Assembly (NCBI GenBank): GCA_037974665.1 | Contig: CM075771.1 | Span: 22,083,425 to 22,147,424, forward strand | Length of the DNA stretch: 64,000 bases | Origin: Ehretia macrophylla | Taxonomy: Eukaryota > Streptophyta > Magnoliopsida > Boraginales > Ehretiaceae | Direction of reading: 5' to 3' | In this document: one piece after another, positions 46,985-55,456 of the stretch | How positions within the stretch are numbered: the first letter of the stretch is position 1 | How the letters are laid out: each line of letters opens with the position of its first letter | Notes under the pieces: model-generated | Told to the model about the DNA's origin: nothing | The model's database searches: none | What the model saw: the letters and a program-made list of their open reading frames with translations, nothing else | Position numbers and translations under genes: made by a program

Positions 46985-47947
46985 GGGGATCATGGTGAAG
47001 AATATGATAATTATTAGCTTTCTGGCATGCATGGGATCGGGTGGGAATAGAAATTTACTTCTTTTCTTTTAAATAGCTAGGTTTTTTTTTTAAATGTCAA
47101 TTTTAAATATAAATAGCTAGGTTGGCATGGTCCTTGTTAGTGTTTTAGTACTTTGCCAACGAGTTATAAAATTAGCAAGAAAAAGTAGCAAGGAATTAAT
47201 AATGGAAGACTCGTTTCTTCTTCCAGGTTGGGAGGTTAGAGTCTCAATTGCTTTAATTTATGAAACTAGAGTAACCATTCATTGTACATCATAAAACTGA
47301 ATCCTTTTTATCTTCTTATTGACTTTGATTATTTATTTATTCAAGATGTTCCATATATAAATTCAAAGTGGTCCAACCTTTTTTTGAATTTGCACATAAT
47401 GAGATGTCATGTGTTGAACTTCTTTTTTTACACAAAAACATGAAATAAAAACAACGTTGTGGATCTTCTAAAATTATTTACAATACATACATTTTAGGAT
47501 AAATTGTACCAGAAGTAACAAAATTTGCGTCAAATTTCAAATCACCTATTAAATCTTTTTTTCTATATCAAATCGCCTACTGAACAAATTTTTTATAACA
47601 TAAAATAAGGTAAGTTGCAATACTATACCACTAATTAAACTTGCAAAAAATCTCAATCTACCACCAAACTATATATATATATGTTTTCCTTTCAAAACAC
47701 TCCCTGAATAAATTCTTTTATTTCATTTTATGCACTCTGTTAGTTATTCTAATAAGTTTTCATGGATTTTTGTTTGTAGTTGGACAAAATTGTTATTTGT
47801 CACATCATTTTAAAGGCGCCGAACTTCTCTGCCTAAACACATGGATAATATTTCTGATGAGGATGAAATTGCCGCCCTCAACTAAAAAGACTCATGTACC
47901 CTTGAAGCAGCATTCGTTGCATAAGGACAAGTCTTCTATAAAGAAAT
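46985..47947. other. Intergenic, no gene recognised
   Basis: 3' flank of the DUF668 gene, then AT-rich sequence. A 105-codon frame at 47641-47958 is low-complexity and partly overlaps the repeat at 47948; it is not considered a gene. Confidence 0.5.
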
Positions 47948-48047
47948 CGACCTCCTAATGACATCTCAAGTTCGACCTTCTGATGACATTCTAAATCCAA
48001 CCTCCCGATTACATCACAAATCCAACATCTCGATAACATTTCAAATC
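47948..48047. repeat. Four tandem 25-bp repeats
   Basis: Units 47948-47972, 47973-47997, 47998-48022 and 48023-48047 follow (C)(G/A)ACCTCCTGATGACATCTCAAATC with differences. It directly precedes the LTR-like remnant, and probably belongs to its U3 region, where short tandem enhancer-like repeats are common. Confidence 0.85.
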
Positions 48048-48345
48048 CTAATCGAGTGACAGCTCACCCGAAAAAATCTAGAAGTGTCTGAACGTGTCGG
48101 ATTCTTTCTCATCCACAAGGTATAAAACACGCTTATGCACTCTTCAAGGGAGGTAACTAATTCATTCTTTTGAAATTATCAACACTTTTCTTCTTCTAAC
48201 ACCCAACTAACTTAAGTTTTGGAGTGCCAACATAGGACAACCCCCCTGCAGCTCCGTTTCTGTTTTTGCAGGCTAAAAGGAAGTCAACTCAAGTCAACCT
48301 TCCAAATCTAGTCACACCAAATTTATACCCTAACAATTTCTTTTA
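47948..48345 (+). mobile_element. LTR remnant of an older Ty3/gypsy element
   Basis: After the 25-bp repeats come GGTATAAAACACGC (TATA-like, near 48119) and a segment CACCCAACTAACTTAAGTTTTGGAGTGCCAACATAGGACAACCCCC (part), ending in TTTTTGCAGGCTAAAAGG. The series TATA box, short transcript start, 'TTGGAGTG' block and GCAGG matches the R-U5 layout of many plant Tat-type LTRs. No internal region or partner LTR is visible, so it is a solo LTR or fragment. Confidence 0.45.
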
Positions 48346-48347
48346 GT

Positions 48348-48874
48348 AGGAAATTCATATATAAGGACTTGAACTCATAAATTTAATAATAAAGTGTCAT
48401 TTAATGATAAAGCATCGGTTAACAAGTGTTTATTTTATTTTTTTTCATTTTGTTAAAACATTAGAAAGAACTGCAAAATATGCTATCAATACATGTTTGG
48501 ACAGGAAAATTAAAGAGAGAGATCAAAAAGAAAAGCCTTCAAAAGATTGTATATGCAGAAGATGGGCTTCATGAAGTGAGATCCTTCTTTCGCATTATTG
48601 GGCCTATAAGATGTCTTCCGATCAGTAAAATGATCATGGGCCGTTTCCAAACATCATGAACAAGAAGGGCCGAATTCATTTAATCTCCTCTCGTTCTAGC
48701 ACAAAGAAATGTAGCTCACGGTACGATAGATAGCTTATGCATTACGGTCTGTATAGCCATTTGCAAAACTCAAAGAACCGACTGTATAATACTCTCTTAA
48801 ATAATGAGGCTAACTCAACTTCTCCTTTTTCAGGTGGGATTTAGGAGATTTAAGAATCTGATAATTGAAAGATT
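48348..48874. other. Intergenic flank of the gypsy element
   Basis: About 530 bp of AT-rich DNA with no feature other than the target duplication at its right edge (CACCT, 48875-48879). Confidence 0.55.
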
Positions 48875-48879
48875 CACCT

Positions 48880-49349
48880 TGACGAGGGGTTCCCGAGCTG
48901 AGCTAAACGAGCCGACCCTCTGATCAGAGATGGGCCAATCCGCGCTCCATCAGTAGTTCGCTCAGCCCAATGTCCAACCCCAGATGACTGACCCGACCCC
49001 GTAACCCCGACCTCAGTTCCAGCTGTTCCGATGGGACAGAAAGCACTGATGGGACATAAAGCTGCATCGCATTAAATGCTGTCAGACCCGAACTTAGTAT
49101 AAATAGAGCTCCACCCTCTTCATTTAAGGGGATCTCGCTATTAAATACTCTCAGCTACTTTATCAGCTCGGGCATACTAATCATTCGCACGCTTGAGGGG
49201 AAAATTCGGGTCGTCACCCTGCCTTTTCCTTACTTTCCTTGTGCAGGTCCGATAGCCGACCAAGAAAGTGAATCTCGGAGGTGGCCCTTAGCAGTCCAGC
49301 TCGGCTAAACCAGCCCCCAAATTCAACTGTGAGATTTTCAACCTCGACA
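48880..49349 (+). repeat. 5' LTR
   Basis: 470 bp from TGACGAGGGGTTCCCGAGC to TTTTCAACCTCGACA. TATAAATA at 49098-49105 is a likely promoter for the genomic RNA. TTAAATACT and CTTGTGCAGG downstream mark probable R/U5. The LTR body carries repeated CAGCTCGG/CCGAGCTG motifs that recur through the element. Confidence 0.95.
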
Positions 49350-49350
49350 G

Positions 49351-49370
49351 TTTGGCGCCGTCTGTGGGAA
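49351..49370 (+). other. Primer binding site
   Basis: TTTGGCGCCGTCTGTGGGAA begins one base after the 5' LTR. The TGGCGCC start complements the 3' end of a tRNA and is the usual position and form in plant gypsy elements. Which tRNA is used was not determined. Confidence 0.85.
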
Positions 49371-49418
49371 CCGACGAGTTCTTTTATAGCTCTCTTCGCC
49401 ACTCATTGAGAAACCATC

Positions 49419-52400
49419 ATGGTACAAACGAGAAGTCACAACATAACGGTAGAGGATTCGCCCAACTTGGAAGGGGACCTCGAAGCCGTGCAGGCGCCCA
49501 GCCAGAACCTGACCCAAGCCGACGTTGGAACGAGCCAACGTATACACTTAGCCACACAAACCGACCCCACACCAGAGGGAGACCCAAACTCCGGCCTATC
49601 ACCGGAGATAAGGATGATGCTGAGGATGTTTGAAGAACTTAAGGAGCAGGTGGCCCGGCTGGCTGAGGGCCCCCTGGCACCGCAAGAGGCCGCGCCGCGG
49701 CCATCGCGCCCCCAGTTCCACATCCCGGAGTCTAGACGAAAACGGACGCAGGAAGAGGAGGGCTTCTTGGAGCCGACGCCGAGGTCCGACCCGGCGAGAA
49801 GTAAAAGGGCGGTTCAAGCCGACCCCGAGCAAGCAAAGACCGCGGCTGCCATAGCTAAGGTCATCAACCAACTCGGTGTAAGCCCACTCTCTCCCGAGGT
49901 ATTGGCCACGCCCCTACCCACCGGCAATCGCATGCCCAACCTGGCCGTCTACAATGGAGACGGAGACCCTGCCAGCCACCTGCTCAATTTTGATCACCAC
50001 ATGACTCTGCACGACATGCCGGATCTCATGAAGGCGAAGACATTCCCGACCACCCTGGTTGGCAATGCCTTGGACTGGTTCCAAAAACTTCGTCCTGGAT
50101 CAATTGGAAGCTTTCACCAGCTGGCGGAGGCCTTCCTGTCCCGCTTCGCAGGAAGCCGCCGAGCCACCCGCCATACTTCTACATTGCTGTTGGTGAAGCA
50201 GCATAGAGGGGAAAATTTGAGGGCTTACACGGCTAGGTTCAATGAAGAGTCCCTCCGAATTCCTAACTTGGAGGATTCCATGGCTCTGATGGCTTACCAG
50301 AGCGGGCTCAGGTCGGGCCCCCTCACTTCTTCTTTGGCGATCGACCCTATGGATACTGTGTCTGAGTTGATGGTACGAGCAGAAGGGTACATACACTCGG
50401 AGGAGATCCATCAGGCAAAAAGGGACGATGACAAGGAGAAAGAGGCTGGGAAGAAAGGAGAGGCCTCCCGAGCCCCATCCGGGGCCAAAGCCCAGAACGA
50501 TCGAGGCAAACAGCCACAACAGCCGAAGCCGAACCCCCGGTTCGCTATGTTCACTCCCCTTAATACCTCGAGGGAACAGATTTTGATGGAGATCCAACAC
50601 CAGAACCACCTGCCTCCGGCTCCGAGAATGAAAGGCCGGCCCGATAAGCGCAATAAGACCAAATATTGCCGCTACCACATGGACTATGACCATACCACCG
50701 AGGAGTGTAAAGACTTGAAGCAGGAGATCGAGGCACTTATAGCCCGAGGCCACCTCCGGAGATATGTAGATCAACAGCTGATCCGGAATCCGGAGCAGAG
50801 GGATAGGGAGAGGAGTCCGCCGAGGCGCCAGGTTGGGGGCGGGCGTTTGGCCGTGATTGAAACCATAGCGGGAGGATTGGCGTCAGGAGGCGAGACCTCG
50901 GCGGGCAGAAAAGGTTATGTACGCGCAGGGAGGGAATATGGACCAGTGAGGGGATCGGCCCCGGGGATGCAAGAGCTCACCTTCTCTTCAGAAGACTTGG
51001 AGGGGGTCATATTGCCTCATGACGACCCCCTGGTGATCAGCGCAGAGATAGCCAACTTCACCGTCAAAAGGCTGATGGTGGACACCGGAAGCTCGGCAGA
51101 AGTCTTATTCCTCAGTGCTTTTGAGCAGATGGGGTTGGACAGGAGCCGACTCAGGCCATTGCGTGGTACTTTAGCAGGTTTCACCGGGCAGTCCCACCGA
51201 GCCGAGGGAGTCATCAACCTCCCGCTGAAGTTGGAGGATGGGGATAAGTGGGTGTCGATGCAGGCCAACTTCATTGTAATGAATTGTAACTCCACCTACA
51301 ACGGGATCTTAGGTCGGGTGGCGCTTAATCATTTCAGGGCCGTCCCCTCAACGTACCACCAGGCCCTGAAGTTCCCGACCCCGTCTGGGGTAGCCACCAT
51401 TCGCGGAGCCCAGCTCTCAGCTCGGGAGTGCTATGAAAACTCACTCCGACCCAAATATCAAATCGGCTGGGGACCGGACCTGCCCGAAGAAAAGAGAGAC
51501 GCTAAGAGAGGAAGCCCGGCTGAAGACCTTCAGGAGTTGGAGCTCTCCGATGAAGCAAAGAGAGCAAAGATTGGGAGTGAACTATCTGCCAACCTCAAGA
51601 AAGGTATAAGCCGATTTCTTTTAAAGAATGAGCATGTATTTGCCTGGTCTGCTTCTGACATGACAGGAATTGACCCAAATGTAATTGAGCATCACCTGAA
51701 TGCCGACCCAAATCACTATCCAGTAAAACAAAAGCGCCGGCACTTTCATTATGATAAGCAACAAATCATAACGGAAGAAGTGGACAAGTTGGTGGACGCC
51801 GGCCACATAAAGGAAATACAATACCCAACCTGGCTGTCCAATGTGGTGCTGGTGACGAAGTCTTCGGGTGGATGGAGACTATGTATTGATTTCACCGACC
51901 TCAACAAAGCTTGCCCCAAGGATTGCTTCCCCCTACCACGGATTGACCAAATGGTGGACGCCACCTCCGGGTTCGAGCTGCTCTCCTTCATGGATGCCTT
52001 CAAAGGTTATAATCAGATCAAGATGGCTCCTGGGGACAAAGAGAAGACCGCCTTCACCACCGATAAAGGACTCTACTACTATGAGGTCATGCCCTTTGGC
52101 CTCAAGAATGCTGGAGCCACATATACTCGGATGGTGAACAAGGTCTTCAAGAACCAGATTGGCCGGAATATGGAGATCTATGTAGATGACATGTTGGTCA
52201 AGAGTAGGAGGGCGGAAGATCATGTAACCGACCTGGCTGAGGCCTTCGCCGTGATGGAGCACTTTGGGATAAAATTGAACCCGGAAAAGTGCGCATTCGG
52301 CGTCAAGGCAGGCAAGTTCCTGGGCTTCATGGTAACAGCCCGCGGAATAGAAGCCAACCCGGAGAAAGTCCAGGCGATCCTAGACCTAGCGCCCCCTACC

Positions 52401-54689
52401 TGCGTGAAGGACGTCCAGGTGTTGGCAGGAAAAGTCGCGGCGCTGAGCAGATTCATGTCCAGGTCGGCTGACAAGTGCGCTCCCCTATTCAAAATATTGA
52501 GGAACCCTAAGAACTTTGAATGGACTGAGGAATGTCAAAACGCCTTCCAGGAGCTGAAAAGGTACTTAGCCTCGCCACCTCTGTTATCCCGACCAGAGGA
52601 GGGGGAGGAGCTGCTAGTATACTTGGCATGCTCGGGAACAGCGGTTGCGGCGGCGTTAGTCCGAGAAGAAGGCAAGGAGCAGAAGCCAGTCTACTACATT
52701 AGTAAAACCTTGCAGGGAGCCGAGGCGAGATACTCCTCCTTGGAAAAACTCGCCCTCGCGCTCATCACGACGGCTAGAAAGTTGAAGCCATACTTCGATG
52801 CTCATCCGATTAAAGTCATGACTGATGCTCCGCTCAAATCCATCATGCACAAGCCAGAGGCGTCGGGCAGGCTACTGAAATGGGCAGTTGAGCTGAGTCA
52901 ATTCAACATCACCTACCAGCCCAGGACAGCCATCAAAGCCCAAGCCATTGCTGACTTTGTCGTAGAGTGCACTGGCCGAGCAGAGTGTGACCCGGAGGAT
53001 GTGTGGAAGGTCCATGTGGATGGGGCCTCAGGGAAGTCTGGCAGCGGAGCTGGGGTGGTCATCCTCGACCCAAACCGGCATGAGCACCAGTACTCCCTCA
53101 AGTTCACCTTCTCGGCGTCCAACAATGAAGCAGAGTATGAAGCGGTGATTGCAGGGCTAAAAATTGCTGCTCAGCTCGGGGCACAGACAATCGACCTAAG
53201 CACCGACTCTCAGTTGGTTTCTAGTCAGATATCAGGGGAGTTCGAAGCCAAGGACAGAGCTATGCTAGCCTACCTCAACAGAGTCAAGGATTTGACCTCA
53301 ACACTCAGAAGGTTCACAATACAGCAGATTCCCAGGGAAGAGAATATGAAGGCTGACGCCCTATCCAGGCTAGCCTTGGGCGAGAGCCGACCTGCCCTTG
53401 TCCACGTGGAAGAAGTATCTGAACCTAGTATCCAGTTGGGGGTACGAGCGGTAGCCGAGCTTAACTTAAATCCAGATTGGACCAAACCAATCATGGACTA
53501 CTTGGAAGGGGGTATGACCCCGGAGGATGAAAAAGCTGCTCGGAAACTCATGAAGCAGGCCTCAAGGTTTGTCATAATCGCTGGGCAGCTCTACAAACGA
53601 GCCTACACCTGGCCTCTTTTGAAATGTGTTGCACCCGAGGAAGGAAACTATGTACTCCGGGAGATTCATGAAGGGGTGTGTGGAAACCATTTGGGGGGTA
53701 AAGCTCTGGCTCGGAAGGCGTTAAGGTACGGCTATTTTTGGCCAACCTTAGAGCAAGATGCCAAAGAGTATGTAAAAAAGTGCGACACCTGCCAGAGGTT
53801 CGCCAACGTGCAACGGAAGCCTGCTGTGGACCTCACAGTGATGGTAAGCCCTTGGCCATTCTATCAGTGGGGTCTAGACATCATCGGCCCCTTGCCGACC
53901 AGTGTCGGCCAAAAGAAACACGCCTTCGTGGCCGTAGACTACTTCACTAAATGGCCCGAGGCTGAAGGTGTTGCCAGAATAACAGAAAAGGCAGCTTGGG
54001 ATTTCGTATGGAAGAACATCATATGCCGATTTGGGGTACCAAAGGTCATTGTCACCGACCACGGCAAGCAATTCGACAGTGCATACTTTCGAGGCAAATG
54101 TGCTGAGATTGGGATCGACCTCAGATTCTCGTCTGTTGTTCACCCTCAAAGTAATGGCCAAGTTGAAAGGACTAACCAAATCATTTTGCAGGGTCTGAAA
54201 ACCAAGCTGGAGGAAGCAGAGGGCCAATGGGCATCGGTTCTCCCAGAAGTGATGTGGGCTCAGCGGACCAATATCAGCTCGGCGACGGGAGAATCGCCCT
54301 TCGAACTGACCTTCGGCACTCAAGCGGTGCTGCCAGTGGAGATCGGATCTCCGACCAGTAGGACCGTCCACCATGACCCAGAATTAAACGGAGCACGGAT
54401 CCGAGAAGAGCTCGACCTCGCCGAAGAGCTCCGAGCTAAAGCTCAAATCAGAATGCTGGCCAGCAAAGCCGCAATGAAAAGAGCCTTCTCCAAACAGGTC
54501 AAACCTAAGCCTATTAAGGTCGGCGACCTCGTATTCAGAAAGGCCATCTTTTTCCGGCGCTCCATTAACAAGCTTTCCCCGACCTGGGAGGGACCCTACG
54601 AAGTCATGAAAGAAGTCTGGCCCGGGACCTTCTACCTTCGAGACAAGAACGGAAAACTGTTAAAAAATGCATGGCATTCAAAACATTGA
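49419..54689 (+). CDS. Gag-Pol polyprotein of Tat-type Ty3/gypsy retrotransposon
   Basis: One open frame of 1756 codons. Order: gag capsid-like domain (about 187-285, with ALDWFQKLRPGSI and AFLSRFAGSRRATRHTSTLL), a CCHC-like knuckle (CRYHMDYDHTTEEC), aspartic protease (VDTGSSAEVLF, active Asp about 555), reverse transcriptase with YVDD at about 921-924, RNase H (about 1065-1184), a second RNase H (about 1196-1320; VHVDGASG, NNEAEYEAV, STDSQLV, KADALS), and integrase with HHCC finger (about 1418-1460) and D, D, E residues in GLDIIGP, VTDHGKQF and QVERTNQ. All key catalytic residues are present, so proteins may be functional. The stop falls at a point where related proteins usually carry a few more residues, so a small frameshift at the very end is likely. 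Confidence 0.95.
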   Translation: MVQTRSHNITVEDSPNLEGDLEAVQAPSQNLTQADVGTSQRIHLATQTDPTPEGDPNSGLSPEIRMMLRMFEELKEQVARLAEGPLAPQEAAPRPSRPQFHIPESRRKRTQEEEGFLEPTPRSDPARSKRAVQADPEQAKTAAAIAKVINQLGVSPLSPEVLATPLPTGNRMPNLAVYNGDGDPASHLLNFDHHMTLHDMPDLMKAKTFPTTLVGNALDWFQKLRPGSIGSFHQLAEAFLSRFAGSRRATRHTSTLLLVKQHRGENLRAYTARFNEESLRIPNLEDSMALMAYQSGLRSGPLTSSLAIDPMDTVSELMVRAEGYIHSEEIHQAKRDDDKEKEAGKKGEASRAPSGAKAQNDRGKQPQQPKPNPRFAMFTPLNTSREQILMEIQHQNHLPPAPRMKGRPDKRNKTKYCRYHMDYDHTTEECKDLKQEIEALIARGHLRRYVDQQLIRNPEQRDRERSPPRRQVGGGRLAVIETIAGGLASGGETSAGRKGYVRAGREYGPVRGSAPGMQELTFSSEDLEGVILPHDDPLVISAEIANFTVKRLMVDTGSSAEVLFLSAFEQMGLDRSRLRPLRGTLAGFTGQSHRAEGVINLPLKLEDGDKWVSMQANFIVMNCNSTYNGILGRVALNHFRAVPSTYHQALKFPTPSGVATIRGAQLSARECYENSLRPKYQIGWGPDLPEEKRDAKRGSPAEDLQELELSDEAKRAKIGSELSANLKKGISRFLLKNEHVFAWSASDMTGIDPNVIEHHLNADPNHYPVKQKRRHFHYDKQQIITEEVDKLVDAGHIKEIQYPTWLSNVVLVTKSSGGWRLCIDFTDLNKACPKDCFPLPRIDQMVDATSGFELLSFMDAFKGYNQIKMAPGDKEKTAFTTDKGLYYYEVMPFGLKNAGATYTRMVNKVFKNQIGRNMEIYVDDMLVKSRRAEDHVTDLAEAFAVMEHFGIKLNPEKCAFGVKAGKFLGFMVTARGIEANPEKVQAILDLAPPTCVKDVQVLAGKVAALSRFMSRSADKCAPLFKILRNPKNFEWTEECQNAFQELKRYLASPPLLSRPEEGEELLVYLACSGTAVAAALVREEGKEQKPVYYISKTLQGAEARYSSLEKLALALITTARKLKPYFDAHPIKVMTDAPLKSIMHKPEASGRLLKWAVELSQFNITYQPRTAIKAQAIADFVVECTGRAECDPEDVWKVHVDGASGKSGSGAGVVILDPNRHEHQYSLKFTFSASNNEAEYEAVIAGLKIAAQLGAQTIDLSTDSQLVSSQISGEFEAKDRAMLAYLNRVKDLTSTLRRFTIQQIPREENMKADALSRLALGESRPALVHVEEVSEPSIQLGVRAVAELNLNPDWTKPIMDYLEGGMTPEDEKAARKLMKQASRFVIIAGQLYKRAYTWPLLKCVAPEEGNYVLREIHEGVCGNHLGGKALARKALRYGYFWPTLEQDAKEYVKKCDTCQRFANVQRKPAVDLTVMVSPWPFYQWGLDIIGPLPTSVGQKKHAFVAVDYFTKWPEAEGVARITEKAAWDFVWKNIICRFGVPKVIVTDHGKQFDSAYFRGKCAEIGIDLRFSSVVHPQSNGQVERTNQIILQGLKTKLEEAEGQWASVLPEVMWAQRTNISSATGESPFELTFGTQAVLPVEIGSPTSRTVHHDPELNGARIREELDLAEELRAKAQIRMLASKAAMKRAFSKQVKPKPIKVGDLVFRKAIFFRRSINKLSPTWEGPYEVMKEVWPGTFYLRDKNGKLLKNAWHSKH

Positions 54690-54711
54690 AGCGGTATTTT
54701 GTATAAAAGCG

Positions 54712-54818
54712 GCCCCGAGCCGGAATATTCTGTCCACGGCCACGAGCCGTAATATTTTGTAAATGGCCCCGAGCCAAGGTATTTTGCAAAGGCCCCGGGC
54801 CGAAACATTACTTGTACG
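54712..54818. repeat. Four tandem 26-27 bp repeats after pol
   Basis: Units start at 54712, 54739, 54766 and 54792, each of the form GGCCCCGAGCCGNAATATTT plus TGTAAA. They begin about 20 bp past the gag-pol stop. The core contains the CGAGC motif repeated in the LTRs. Confidence 0.85.
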
Positions 54819-55456
54819 AATTCAATACAATGCGATTTTGTAAACTAGTGCAATTCCCGACTTGGGAATAAGTACACGAATCAGCTCAATACCCGACCCG
54901 GGCGTAAATGCTGCAACTGTGAAATGAATCGAACTCAGATTAACGCGGTGGCCACGCTTAATCACGAGCAAACGACAAGGTATACCAGCTCGGACTATGT
55001 TCCAGCTCGGGCATAATTGATAACAATTTGATTAGTTTCGCCAGTTCGGATTAAGTTCCAACTCGGTGCATTCCGGCCTCAGGTCGGTATATTAGCTTGG
55101 GTATAAACTCGAGCTCAATACTTGTCGACATTAGTTTGACCATTTTTATAACGGACTGACGAGTTCGAATTGGTAACCATTATGAGTTGCCCTTATTATG
55201 CCAGCTCGGATTAGGATGTTAAAACATTAGTCGCGTCCAGCTCGGATTATAACACCTAAGTATGTGCGGACCATTAAAAATTGGTCCGACCACACTAACT
55301 TGGGGAAAAATTTGCGAAGAGAAAAGTGCACGTGTGCGAACTCAATTAAAACGCAAATAAAGCCGAAATAAATATTTTATTAAAAACCGGAAAGTTTTTA
55401 CAAAGGCCCAGCTCGGGCAAGATTACAATAGCCCTACTAGGGAAGCATTGCTAAAT
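54819..55456. other. Non-coding spacer between gag-pol and antisense gene
   Basis: About 640 bp with recurring CAGCTCGG/CCGAGCTG-like motifs (for example CCAGCTCGGACTATGTTCC, CCAGCTCGGATTATAAC). Both convergent transcripts should end here. No coding region recognised. Confidence 0.55.

Noticed and set aside
47641-47958. 105-codon plus-strand frame
   Set aside because: Low complexity and runs into the 25-bp repeat; no domain seen.
49436-54374. Minus-strand and other-frame ORFs across gag-pol
   Set aside because: Shadow frames of a long GC-rich coding region; none has a domain.
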